Source of the DNA: Plantago ovata
Lineage: Eukaryota > Streptophyta > Magnoliopsida > Lamiales > Plantaginaceae
Length of the DNA: 64,000 nucleotides
Assembly (NCBI GenBank): GCA_028274465.1
Contig: CM051457.1
Span: 72,080,496 to 72,144,495 of the forward strand
Direction of reading: 5' to 3'
Position numbers and translations under genes: made by a program. Of this stretch, positions 11,746-21,733 are shown piece after piece (positions within the stretch are counted from its first letter, which is position 1; every line of letters starts with the position of its first letter). The notes beneath the pieces are model-generated. The model was not told the DNA's origin, did no database searches, and worked only from the letters and a program-made list of their open reading frames with translations.

Positions 11746-13875
11746 ATGCCACATACACGATCTAGAGGAACACCGCTTGCTGATTCAATTGTTGAGATCG
11801 ACAGAGTCTACCACCAAAGAAGGCGACTACTTCAAAGGCGTGAATTAGAGGAAATAGAGGATACCGATTACTCTGAATCTCTACACAGTCTTTTCAAGGA
11901 AATCGACGGAATGGCAGAAGCTAGACCACTGAAAGCATGGGTTCAACCCTCGAAGGATCGTATGAGGGGACCGGCGATTGTTCTTTCGTCTGCAACTCGA
12001 GATCTGGAAATCAAGAACCACGCATTCCAACAACTTCCGAGGTTCTATGGCTTAGCAAGGGAAGATGTGATGGGTTACTTGCACGATATCGATGATTTCG
12101 TCAACCAACTCCCACGACCCGGAGCTGAAATAACAACGGATGAGTTGAGGATGAAGGTTTTTGCTATGGGACTTGGCGACAGAGCCAAGTCATGGTTGAG
12201 TTCTCTACCAGCAGGCTCGCTGGACACTTGGGAGATGGTTTTTTCAGCTTTCATGGAAAAATACTTCGCTCACACCTTGACTATCACGCTAAAGGCGCAG
12301 ATCACTGAATTCAAACAGGACTATGATGAGACCATCTACACCGCGTTTGAGAGGTTCCAAGATCTCACGAACAAGTGCCCTCACCATGGTTTTGAGCTTT
12401 CTGACCTAGTCCAACGCTTCTACAATGGACTAACCTTCGAGAACCAACAAGTGGTGGATTTCCAATGCCGTGGCAATATTTGGGAAGAAACCGCGGAAGC
12501 CGTCTGGGCAGTTTTCGAAAGGCTTGCTAAGGGTTCGCAGTTCAAGGACCCAAGAGCGATGGTTAGGAGACGTAGACCTGAAGCTCCGCCGACTCAAGAA
12601 GCCCCTATGTATAGGGGGAATGGGGATCAATTCGAGTGTTTTACCAAGGAATTGAAACAAGTCCTCAAGAGCGCCACTGGAACAACTGTTTCGAACGAAG
12701 TTTGCCGAATATGCAAGAACTATGGGCATGGGGCTCATATGTGTAGATCGGAGCTCGCATATGATGAAGGCAACTGGGTTCAAGGAGGCGAAGAGGAAGC
12801 CTTTGCTACGGAGTTTGGAACTCAAGAGGCTAGCTACGGACAAGATGGTAGGAATCCTCGAGGTGGATTTTGGAGAAGAGGATTCCGAAACAATCAAGGA
12901 TATGCACCGGCTAGCCAAACTTATGGCCCTAACCAAGACCGTAGTAGGCTTAACTATGGTAATGATCACTGCGAAAACCTCGCTCCAAAAGTGCAACCGA
13001 AGTCGAAGTCGGCTCAACTGATGGAGAACTTGCAAAAGATGGTTAATCACACCCAAAGTTTTCTCAAACGTTATGAAGAAGATTCTGAGAAGACTAGGGC
13101 AAGGCTTGATAGGTTGGAAGAGAGCACTAGGCTTGCCCAACAAAAGATGCAAGATTTGATCGACCGAGGCGCAAGTAGGGAACAAGGCAAGCCGCCTAGC
13201 AACACTGAGAAGTCGATGTCCATTACCTTGGCTGGTGATCTGCCTGTCGAAATCACCATCAAGAAGGTTGCTAAGTGCGAGTGTTGCAAGAAGGAAGAAC
13301 CTCCACAGGCTAAGGAAGAAGAGAAGGACCTTAGTTCTGACGAGAGTGAAGAGGAGCAAGAGGATCCCGAGCCACTCCCTCAAAGTTTCGATGTTAAGGT
13401 CGGGATTGGTGAGCTTGAAGATGTCCGTGCCACACTAGACACGGGATCCTACTCTAATGTGCTCCCTTTGAATGTGTTTGAGAAGAGTAGCCTTGGAAAA
13501 CTATCTGAACATAAGGCTATTGTGCAACTGGCGGATGGATCCTTTGTGAGACCCGAAGGCGTTCTGAAGAATGTATTGGTCAAAATTGGTGAAGCTTCTG
13601 TATACACCAATTTTGTAGTTATGCCGGCATCTACACTTGGGATGGGGGATGTCGTTCTCTTGGGGCGAACGTTCTTGACTAAGCTACGCTCCGTGATAGA
13701 TATCTACCGAAGGACTTGCACTATTGAGGTGGATGGCAAGCGACATGTGTTGCGAGCCATATCTGATCCACCTGATACTTCTCACACTATTAACAACTGT
13801 GGTCTTGCTGCCTTATGTTCATTCTTATTCACAGGTTCGTGCCATGAGGAGGAGATCCATGAAAGGGAAGTCTAG
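11746..13875 (+). CDS. gag-protease polyprotein, copy A, intact
   Basis: 709 residues from the ATG in GTATGCCACATACACG to TAG, 126 bases after the primer site. Residues about 75-265 are the retrotransposon gag core (DIDDFVNQLP, MGLGDRAKSWLSSLP, FQDLTNKCPHHGF), which builds the cytoplasmic particle. A CCHC zinc knuckle, CRICKNYGHGAHMC, lies near residues 322-335 and would bind RNA. A basic and coiled-coil stretch follows (about 420-470), then an acidic linker. A retropepsin-like domain, with catalytic DTGS near residue 564 and LLGRTFL near 640, cleaves the polyprotein. The frame is unbroken, unlike copies B and E. It ends shortly after the protease with no polymerase. It is the best-preserved gene of this family in the window. 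Confidence 0.95.
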   Translation: MPHTRSRGTPLADSIVEIDRVYHQRRRLLQRRELEEIEDTDYSESLHSLFKEIDGMAEARPLKAWVQPSKDRMRGPAIVLSSATRDLEIKNHAFQQLPRFYGLAREDVMGYLHDIDDFVNQLPRPGAEITTDELRMKVFAMGLGDRAKSWLSSLPAGSLDTWEMVFSAFMEKYFAHTLTITLKAQITEFKQDYDETIYTAFERFQDLTNKCPHHGFELSDLVQRFYNGLTFENQQVVDFQCRGNIWEETAEAVWAVFERLAKGSQFKDPRAMVRRRRPEAPPTQEAPMYRGNGDQFECFTKELKQVLKSATGTTVSNEVCRICKNYGHGAHMCRSELAYDEGNWVQGGEEEAFATEFGTQEASYGQDGRNPRGGFWRRGFRNNQGYAPASQTYGPNQDRSRLNYGNDHCENLAPKVQPKSKSAQLMENLQKMVNHTQSFLKRYEEDSEKTRARLDRLEESTRLAQQKMQDLIDRGASREQGKPPSNTEKSMSITLAGDLPVEITIKKVAKCECCKKEEPPQAKEEEKDLSSDESEEEQEDPEPLPQSFDVKVGIGELEDVRATLDTGSYSNVLPLNVFEKSSLGKLSEHKAIVQLADGSFVRPEGVLKNVLVKIGEASVYTNFVVMPASTLGMGDVVLLGRTFLTKLRSVIDIYRRTCTIEVDGKRHVLRAISDPPDTSHTINNCGLAALCSFLFTGSCHEEEIHEREV

Positions 13876-13941
13876 TACCCTCAAGAAGAAGATCTAGGCG
13901 CAGACAGGAGTCGAGTCAAAGACTTTAAACAATGGCGCTAT

Positions 13942-13957
13942 CCGGGAGGCAACCCGG
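13942..13957 (+). ncRNA. Conserved hairpin after gag-protease
   Basis: CCGGG-AGGCAA-CCCGG forms a five-pair stem with a six-base loop, in a block (13921-13980) conserved with copy B near 1943-1980. It may act in the element RNA, but its role is unknown. Confidence 0.5.
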
Positions 13958-14161
13958 AGTTTTTATCGCTTTCTTTACTGCTTTTTTGCATGCATTCATT
14001 CTAGAACAATTTGCTTTTCATATGTGAATTTGTTCGTCTCTGTGTCTTATGTGCTTATGTTTTGTTTGAGTGAGATTTCTCGAGTGGTTTTATGAGAAAA
14101 ATGGTTTTCGGGGACTTAAAAACCGCATTTTTTCGAAAAGTTCGTCTCCCCGCCTCAGGAG

Positions 14162-14293
14162 GTGGGGGGCGAATCGCCCCACGAGTCCAGAGCGCGCCGT
14201 GCGCTCTGGACGCGCTGGGCGATTCACCCACATGCGGGGCGATTCGCCCCGCACGGGGCGACTTGCCACAGGCGTGGGGCGACTCGCCCCGCG
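14162..14293. repeat. Internal GC-rich palindrome cluster, copy A
   Basis: Several GGGGCGANTCGCCCC-type palindromes (around 14164-14182, 14235-14254 and 14274-14293) surround a perfect hairpin with arms TCCAGAGCGC/GCGCTCTGGA (14186-14210). The sequence style matches the array next to the LTR TATA box, although this is about 3.4 kb away. Confidence 0.85.
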
Positions 14294-15046
14294 TCCCTGT
14301 AGAAATAAAAACGGGGGTCTCCCACATTTTCTCTCATTTTTCTCCATCTTCTTCATCTAACTCCAAAAAATTTCCCCATTTTCAAAATATCTTCAAACCT
14401 TCATAACTTCTTCATATTTCCATCAGAGTGTGTGTTCTTTAGCTTCAATCGAAGCCCGTTATGTGCTCTTTCTTTTCATTCGAACAAATTTCTTCCTAGA
14501 TAATTCAATCTTCGGATTTGAGGTAATCTCACATGAACCCTAATTTTTCAAATTTGGGGGTTTTTTGATTTATGCTTCAATTAAGCTTGTATGATGTATG
14601 GGTTGATGATTTGTGTGATTATAAACGTTATTCATTATCAATTGCATGTTCAATTAGGCTTGGTTTGTTGGTTTGAGATTTTTTGCTATTAGATGATATA
14701 TCTTGTTAGGAAATGTATATTTTACTTTCATTCCATGTTTAAACATGTGTTTGTTGATATGATAATGATGGATGTAATGGTAGAATGCATGATTGATGGA
14801 GTTGAGGATTTATGTTGTTAGATTTTTTGTTACTATGGTATGACTGAGCCTTGTGATTCAAGGCATTTGTTGTCTAGCAAGAGCATAATGTGATATGTGA
14901 TTGTAGTAGTTACATTGATATGTTGCATGATGAAGTAGCTAGACTAGACATTGGGGTTTTTGAGGTGTTCGATTTTCGTAGATATTGCTCGTTTGATTCG
15001 CTCGTACATTTGCATATGCATAAGTCTGTTTTGTGTCGTACAAGAT

Positions 15047-15072
15047 ACTAATTGTTGTTTGTAGGAATCATG
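15047..15072 (+). promoter_or_regulatory. Candidate 3' splice site before ORF2 (copy A)
   Basis: ACTAAT (branch-like), a T-rich run and TTTGTAG|GAATC are followed by ATG at 15070. The block is conserved with copies B and E although the ORFs that follow differ. Confidence 0.5.
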
Positions 15073-16380
15073 GCTCCAAGAGGATCAAGGACAGCTGGCT
15101 CGAGCAAGAAGGGGAAGGGAGTAGCATCAAGCTCCCAACCTTCTCACGACATGTATGAGTTGTCTCTAACTGCGATAGATGTCCGACAGAGGCTGGAAGC
15201 GGAGCTAGCCGAAGGTGGAAGATCGATCATACCAGACAGGCGGATTGATATTCCGGATGAGGTGGCTCGAACGGCAGGGTATAGGACGCTCTCCCGATTG
15301 GCATCAAAAAGGAATTGGATTTGGTATAGTTCCAACAGGTTCAAGGGGTACGACGTGAGCCTCCTCCAAGAGTTCTACACTGGATTCACTGATCTCGAGG
15401 AGAAGAATGGGGTACTAGTTCGAGGCCTAATAATACCATGGACACCAGAGTCAATTTCTTCATTCATCCATTTTGGGCAACGGGAGTTCGCAGGGAGCAA
15501 CCATGCCTACCAATATTCGAGGCCTCTAGGGGGATAGGAAGACACATTACGGACGTGATCTGCAACAGGGAGTACAGATATCCAGAAATCGGAGAAGAAC
15601 CTACACGGATCCGTCAGAGCGACCTTAGGAAGAATGACACTTGATCCCTAGGAAGAATGACACTTGGATACAGCCAAATTACGCCGAGCTCCGCTACTGC
15701 TTGATAGACAGACATCGGATCGACATCGGGAACATCATGTATGAAGAGTATGAGCGCCACTGGGAAAAGAAGAAGAAGCCCTTCATCTTTCCGAGCTTCA
15801 TCACTGCCTACTGCAAATATCATGGGGTCGAGGACATTGACGAGGGGGATTGCGAGGTCGCTGCGCTTTCACCCTCGACTATTGATGTACAACTTTCTAG
15901 GTATCAGATGAAGAACCCCACGGCTTCCGCTGCTGATGTGGAAGCACCCTTCCAGCCGAGCGATTCAGATAATGAGAATGATTATGAGGATGCTATGGAG
16001 GCTGATGATGGCCAAGCCCCTATCCCGGATATTCCATTTGTCCATAGAGCACCACATGCATCGCCTCGAGCACCATAGGGGTCTAGAGGTATTGACTTCT
16101 CTGAATTCCGTGCCTACCTCGACGACCGTTTCGATAGAGCCGATGCTCGTACTGCAGCCTTGACCACTTCTGTCCAAGGACTGTGACAAGACCTCGACGG
16201 GCACTTTGCCCAGCGCAACCGCGATTGAGAGACATTCGAGGAGCATCGCCGAGAGGAGAGGAAAGAAAGGTGGGAGCAGCAACAGCTCATTCAGCAACAA
16301 CAGGAGGCTCTACAACGGTCCAATGATCTCCTGTCTGACATGTGGAGGGACTTTTATGGGGATTACAATCTTGATGATTA
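15070..16380 (+). pseudogene. ORF2 of copy A, plant retrotransposon ORF2-type protein, broken
   Basis: The frame opens at the ATG at 15070 with a basic, serine-rich start. It includes segments such as RNWIWYSSNRF, LLQEFYTGF and VRGLIIPWTPESI, which resemble the 'putative plant transposon protein' domain (Pfam PF20167 type) of Athila-like second ORFs. A stop at 15535-15537 and a frameshift break it. A small direct duplication at about 15620-15665 lies in the break. The second half (15641 onward) is in another frame and includes a TAG at 16076 and two TGA codons before it ends at a TAG near 16380, in a glutamine- and glutamate-rich coiled-coil-like tail. The function of this ORF class is unknown. 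Confidence 0.65.
15619..15666 (+). repeat. Short direct duplication in ORF2 of copy A
   Basis: Two adjacent copies of about 24 bases containing CTAGGAAGAATGACACTTGA-like sequence. The second copy adds a stop and shifts the frame, so it helped inactivate ORF2. Confidence 0.8.
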
Positions 16381-16989
16381 GTCTTTTCACATGTCCAGTC
16401 TCAGCCAACCGAGGCCAAACGGTTCGGTAACATCTAGTATCACTTCTTATTACTCATTCTCTTATGCTAGGGGCTAGCTTAAGTATCATAAGGGGGATGG
16501 GATGTGAACCGCGATGTTAAGTATTGTTTGGATTTGTGTTGATTGGTATCTTATTTCTTTTCATTTGCATTTGCACGTTTACCGCTTTCTTAGTTTTAGG
16601 TTGCATTCACTGCATTCATCCTAGGATAGTCTTGCATGTTTTATATGGAGTTTATTGCCGAATTTTTTGAACTTTTTTATTAGGTAGATTAACTAACTAT
16701 GCCATTATTCATATGCTTCATCTCTATGAATTTGTTTGAGGTTTTTCTTGCTTGGCTCGTCACATTTATGTATTGCACTTAGTTAAGCTTGGTAGTCTCG
16801 ACATCACTTAGTGATGTTTTCTCTACTGCGGTTCACGAAGGCCTTCATAATAGGATGATGCATGTTAGGGTCTTATGGTTGTTTTCTCGAGTAATTATGT
16901 ACCTAAGAGGCAACAAGTCTTCACCATGCTTTGAGATTGCTAAATGCCTATGAAGGAGGTAGTGTGAGGTTGTGTGATCCTTTGTTTAT

Positions 16990-17126
16990 AACCTATTCTT
17001 TCGAAAAGGTTTGGGGAGGGGGTTACGCTATCATTAGACTTGTTTTTCGTTTTTCATTTCTGTGTTGTGAGTTTATTTTTCCTTTCTCGTAAATTTTGTA
17101 ATCCAACCTATTCTTTCGAATAGGTT
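16990..17126 (+). repeat. Paired 22-base hairpins, copy A
   Basis: AACCTATTC-TTTC-GAATAGGTT is perfect at 17105-17126 and has one mismatch at 16990-17011; both are followed by TTGGGGA. Copy E carries the same pair at 30943 and 31057. Confidence 0.85.
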
Positions 17127-17175
17127 TGGGGAAGTCGTTTGTGAGTCATTTTGTTTCTTTTTCGTTGTGCTACTG

Positions 17176-17333
17176 ATGGCTAAAAAAAAATCGAAAAAAA
17201 AGAAAGAAAAATTCCAGGAAAAAAAGAAAAAAAAGAAAAAAAAAAAGAAACTGGAAAAAAGAAAAAAAAAAGAAAAAAAGAAAAAAGAAAAAAGACCCCA
17301 AAAAAAAAGCAAAGAAGGGTCCAAAAAAGGAAG
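17176..17333 (+). repeat. A/G-only low-complexity tract, copy A
   Basis: About 158 bases of A-rich, G-containing, nearly pyrimidine-free sequence. The complementary T/C tract is at 30768-30893 in copy E. It encodes only K/E strings and is not a gene. Confidence 0.9.
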
Positions 17334-17924
17334 CCAAATAGCAGTTTAGCAAAGTGTTGTGTCTCATTTTCCAATTCTTGTAATGTTCGTAATCGTGTTG
17401 TAATTTTCTATTTTTTGTCTTTTGTTTTTGAGTGTCATCTGTTCTAGACCACCCTCGTCCTGCCATTCAGGAAGTGGTGAATAGCTTAAAGCTTTGCTTG
17501 AGAGATGGGTACAATAGGGGAGTGTTATCTTTTATAGGGAACCCTCCTTCGTTTGATGAGAGCCAGTACTGGTTCGACCTCTTTGAGGAAAAGTCTTAAC
17601 TTGGTGAACAGCAGTAAGTCCTCAGTTTCATAGGCACGGGACAACCATTCGTATGTTAACATGTTTCATTACGTCGTCACTGACTAGGTCCAGGTAGAGA
17701 ATGTTACGAGAGACTATCCTGTCTTAACATAAATGCTTATGTGGATGTGTGTGAGTCAATCGAGGCATTCTTCAACCTATATTCATGTTTTGATTTATAT
17801 GGTTTTTGTTCATATGTTTTTTGAAAGATTCAGTAGATTAGTTCATTTTATTTGGAATGAGACTCCATTTTATGTGTTGCATTGTTTTTTGCATTAGAGT
17901 CTAGCTTAGTTGCTTGAGGACAAG

Positions 17925-17946
17925 CAAAGGTTCGGTTTGGGGAGTT
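17925..17946 (+). promoter_or_regulatory. Polypurine tract, copy A
   Basis: AAAGGTTCGGTTTGGGGAGT abuts the 3' LTR. It would prime plus-strand DNA synthesis. The same sequence precedes the 3' LTRs of E and F. Confidence 0.8.
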
Positions 17947-19199
17947 TGATGAATGTGTATTTTACACTTTCATTTGAGTCTTTTTCACCTATTTTAGCTA
18001 TCATCTATGTTAATTTATCTATATTTTAGTGCATTTTATTAGAATAGTCTCACGTTTCCCTTTAGTCTTTATTTTACAGGTTTTGGTTGAACAACGAGGA
18101 TTTCCGGGCAATTATATTGAAGTAGACAAGGAATTGGTGTTCCAGAAGCCTATTTGGAGTATCTGAAAGATTCCGGTTAGGATTTGAAGTCTAGGGGTCG
18201 AATCTGGAGGTTAGAAGGCCACTACAAGTCAGAAACCGAGTCCGAAAAGGGGAAGAAATTGAAAAACGCGTCGAAAACGCGTTTCTGGCCGAATTTTACT
18301 CCCGGGCGAATCGCCCGGGATGTGGGGCGAATTGCCCCACACCAGGCGAATCGCCTGGGGTGTGGGGCCCTTCGCCCCACACAATTCGTAGCCTATATAT
18401 AGTTGCTCAATTTTTCTCCGATTTTCATACTTTTCCAGACCTTTTCTCTCACCTTTCTCTGTAGTTTTAGGTAGGAACTTCCCAGAGCCTGTTTTGGGGG
18501 TTCATAGCTTAGGAGATACTTTTTCTTAGAAGTTTGGAGCTTGTAAGATCGCGATTCTTCGGAGATTGACAACCTTCGGTAACATTGTATCTTACAGTTT
18601 TTCTACTTATTTTTATAAATCTTTCAACATGTTTTCTTCTATGATTTCTGTTGATTGCATGACAACTATGAGTAGCTGAACTTCTCGTTGGTGATAGTAT
18701 GTGAATTCTTAGCGAAGGGTTGATAATTCTACTAATGGCTATATCGCGCATTATACTCTGTGTTATTGCTTTATTTCTTTGATCTATCTAAATCTCTATC
18801 TTCGTATTGTTGATTAATTATTGCACACAATTGGACAATTCATTGGTCTTCGACCTATCTAAATCTTTATCTTCGTAGTGTTTGATAATTACAACTGGAC
18901 AATTCATTGATCAAAGATCTCCATGCAAAACCGAGGAATTTATGCATGATTATTAACCCGTTATGCTTTGAAGGACCATACTATCACCAATTTCCATTAT
19001 CTGTTAAGAAAAACCTTTGCTAAATCGTCTGCTGTTTTATATTCTAAATTGGTTTAGATAAAGCTAGTTATAGTCCTTAGAGATCGACACTCGAAGTTAT
19101 TCTACTGCTACACTACAGTTTTCGTTGTAGTTGTGAATTGCCTTTGGCTAAATAACAAATTTATTTGATTAATCGAGTCTGACAAATTCGTGTTCATCA
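17947..19199 (+). repeat. 3' LTR, copy A
   Basis: 1253 bp, TGATGAATGTG to GTTCATCA. The palindrome array at 18301-18382 has four units, and the third (CCAGGCGAATCGCCTGG) is perfect here but imperfect in the 5' LTR. An extra short block near 18265-18280 accounts for most of the length difference between the LTRs. Confidence 0.97.
18301..18382. repeat. Promoter-proximal palindrome array, copy A 3' LTR
   Basis: Four units with different arms: CCCGGGCGA, TGTGGGGCGA, CCAGGCGA and GTGTGGGGC (9-bp stem, 5-base loop). All are self-complementary, with one mismatch in the second unit. Confidence 0.9.
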
Positions 19200-19414
19200 A
19201 CATACCCCTTTTAAAAGGTCCGAGCAACGTCTCCTCGGACCCTATAAAAAGGGGGGAGATAGGAAGAGGGAAAGCTACTAAGGCATGAATACAGAGATCT
19301 TTTTTCCCCAGTTACTAGTCGAGACAACCCTTTACCACAAGAGTGCTCGACCGGGACTTTTAAATAGTTCCACAACTATCTTCTACAAAGATACTTGGAA
19401 ACAAGGGGGACATA

Positions 19415-20247
19415 TGTTGGTGTTAACCTATGTCCAGTCCGCATTTACGAACTGGAGCGGTCTAAGGGAACGGCGGAGCTCTAAGGACTGCTGCTCAAAG
19501 GCTCGACCACCCTTCCAAGTACGTCACCTGAGGGTGGCTCGACCAGCATATGGTCCGATCAGCATGAAGAGGTCGCCCTTCAAGAAAGTTCACTAAGGAC
19601 AAGAAGACTAAAGTGGATCGAGAAGCATCCCTAGGGACCGAGGTGGTCGATCGAGGACCTTACGTCAAGATACTACCCTCAAGAGGTAACTAGGAAGAGC
19701 ACTACTCGAGCCGTGGGTCCGGAGGTAGGGCTCGGGCACCAAGGTCGACCACAGCCGGTCGGTCCCTGGGTGGCCCACCTTCCAGAAGGATCCACTTGTC
19801 TTGAAATGTCTAGAATGCCCTCTAAACCCTAGGTAAGATGTTTCGGTCAAAGCCCATGGACCTCCTTAATGGGCTTGGGCCAAAGGAGGCTTCAATCTCA
19901 GACGGACACTTGTCACGATACTACATAAATTGACAATAAAATAATATGAGTATATAAGGGGACCTCATTCATAATCCCAAGGTAACCAATCACTATTCAC
20001 CTACCATATTTACTACTCTTACTACGGTAGCACTCCAATTCCCTACACGTAAAGACGTCCCTCCGATCTGATATCCTACAGACCGGGCAAGAGATACTAA
20101 CCCCCCTCCCTAGTTAATTTCAGGTACAAGGAAACCTCAGGGAGCCTACTTGAAATCGAAGGAACATCCTTCAAGAGAAGACCAAAGAGTTACCCTTTGA
20201 AGAAGACTTTAGACGAATAAGAAGAAAGCACGAACTACCCTTCAACA
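19415..20247 (+). mobile_element. Solo LTR of a Tat-type Ty3/gypsy element, unit 1
   Basis: 833 bp, starting TGTTGGTGTTAACC and ending CTTCAACA. Both ends and several internal blocks match the LTR of element D (41293-42045), in plus orientation. A TATA box lies at 19951-19959 (TATATAAGG). ACATA precedes it (19410-19414); another ACATA lies five bases past the predicted end (20253-20257), so the exact right edge is uncertain. No primer site or gene follows. The duplicate copy is at 23638-24472. Confidence 0.8.
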
Positions 20248-20929
20248 GAACTACATATGTTACGCGGTCAACTTTGTTAATTAATGAGTATTAATCGACA
20301 CCAATAAAACATATGAATGTTTTTGACCAATTTTTAATGCACCGTTTTTATTACATTTATGATTGTGATTATGTTTGTTGACTCAAATATACATGAAGGG
20401 TGGAAAACAGAAACGGTAACATTAAATTTTTGAAGACGCCCTGTAATTATATGTATAAACTGAGTACAAATGGAAAGTTGTTTCTCCACTGTGGCACTGC
20501 CTCCATCTCTAGTTTCACTCACATCATTATGATTTTCCATTCCAATTTATAGTCATTGCAGCATGAAAGTTTTTAGGACATCTTTGATGTGGATCATTTC
20601 TATGAAAGTAGAGACGTATTCACTATCCCAGCTCATGACTTTGCTACTCCGGATTTCTACTACCGAATGCTCATTATAATAACTATTATTTATAACAAAA
20701 TTTGTGTAGAGATTGATACAATTAATAGTACAATTAAACGCATGTACGTTTTTTTTCTTATTTGTACAGATTGATTTATTATAAAATACAAACTTTTTAA
20801 TACAGTTCTTCATAATTAAATTTTTTTTTCCACCTACAGATTATATTGTGTGGTTGTATTTGTCATATTTATATAAGCTAAATTATTTGTATCCTAACAT
20901 GAGAGAAGTTAGATAATGTGTTTTCCAAA
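20248..20929. other. AT-rich unassigned sequence, unit 1
   Basis: About 680 bp with no gene that I can support. It recurs at 24473-25152 in unit 2. A 68-codon minus-strand ORF (20334-20540) is kept in unit 2 with one residue changed, but the two are recent copies, so this is not evidence of selection. Confidence 0.5.
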
Positions 20930-21733
20930 TCTATATATATTATATAAAACGGAGTGGTTATGAATTATGAGCAACCACATTGATGCTCATGACCAGTTTG
21001 CTTACGTGGAAAATTGTAACACAAGATAATGTGTTATACATGGTAAGTTAGGACATGTCAACATGTTGGATTAGATTTCAAAGGTGTAATATATGTGCGT
21101 TTATCTTAAATAAAAGATAGATGTACAAAACATAACACAATATTTTATTACTTCAATGTTATTAATTACATTGATAATTAGGAAACAAGATTTTATAACA
21201 CAAGATAATGTGTTATACATGGTAAGTTAGGACATGTCAACATGCTGGATTAGATTTCAAAGGTGTAATATATGTGCGTTTATCTTAAATAAAAGATAGA
21301 TGTACGAAACATAACACAATATTTTATTACTTCAATGTTATTAATTACATTGAAAATAAAAGTCGTACAAAGAAATTTCCTAAGTCATTTAATGAGAGAA
21401 CAAAATTTTATGCGAACGGGTACCCGGTTTAGAAAAGGCGTGACACTGGTGCTACTATTATTACGAATGACATTGACGTTGATAATAGGTAAATTACTTA
21501 TTTAAGAAATGTCTTATGTTATGTTTGTTATTACTTTCTTTTTTCTTTTCACTTTTGAAATGCAACTAATTACTATATTTTAATTTGATCTTTTTGATTG
21601 GTTGCAAACACATGTTTATTGTCCCTTACAATGCGTATTTGCTTATGATATCAAGCATACATCAGGACGGAACGGAGCTTCATCTTCCAAGCGGACAAGG
21701 ATTGGTTCCGTTGATACACAAGTTTATTGTCCC
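20930..21733 (+). mobile_element. Helitron 5' end fragment, unit 1
   Basis: It starts TCTATATATATTATATAAAACGG after an A, the usual style of a plant Helitron 5' end, with an ATGAGC/GCTCAT inverted repeat about 35 bases in. Two copies of a 179-base tandem repeat follow (from about 21018 and 21197). A decayed Rep exon-like stretch (21360-21733) resembles 45673-45960. The fragment is cut by the duplication junction at 21733. Confidence 0.6.

Larger units (their letters stand above)
13876..15064 (+). other. Noncoding spacer between gag-PR and ORF2 (copy A)
   Basis: About 1.2 kb without a supported gene. It holds the hairpin at 13942, a GC-rich palindrome cluster at 14162-14293 and an AT-rich stretch that ends in a splice-acceptor-like block. 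This layout fits an intron or a long internal leader. The four overlapping ORFs at 14055-14406 come from palindromic sequence and are discounted. Confidence 0.6.
16381..17946 (+). other. 3' noncoding region of copy A
   Basis: 1.57 kb without a supported gene. It contains two copies of a 22-base hairpin (16990 and 17105), an A/G-only low-complexity tract (about 17176-17333) and the polypurine tract. ORFs in the A/G tract, on either strand, are low-complexity artefacts. The same order occurs reversed in copy E (30136-31655). Confidence 0.75.
10359..19199 (+). mobile_element. Athila-like gag-protease LTR retrotransposon, copy A, complete
   Basis: This is a complete element with LTRs 10359-11599 and 17947-19199, a primer site at 11603, a polypurine tract before 17947 and a perfect 5-bp target duplication ACATA (10354-10358 and 19200-19204). 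The interior holds an intact 709-residue gag-protease, a noncoding spacer, a broken ORF2 and 1.5 kb of 3' noncoding DNA. No reverse transcriptase, RNase H or integrase is present, so the element must use these functions from elsewhere. Unit 2 of the surrounding duplication carries the empty site near 23422-23427 with a single ACATA. The two LTRs differ by a few percent by eye, mostly in their first 350 bases. Confidence 0.97.

Noticed and set aside
12430-13383. A 317-codon ORF on the minus strand
   Set aside because: It is antisense to the intact gag-protease of copy A and mirrors its conserved codons. The same antisense frames appear behind gag in B and E.
17073-17466. Phenylalanine- or lysine-rich ORFs on both strands, also at 30620-30973
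   Set aside because: They translate a purine- or pyrimidine-only low-complexity tract and have no protein features.
19285-19596. 103-codon ORF, copied at 23508-23819
   Set aside because: It runs across the edge of a solo LTR, and conservation is explained by duplication.
20334-20540. 68-codon minus-strand ORF, copied at 24559-24765 with one residue changed
   Set aside because: The two are products of the same tandem duplication, so similarity does not show selection. No domain is recognised.
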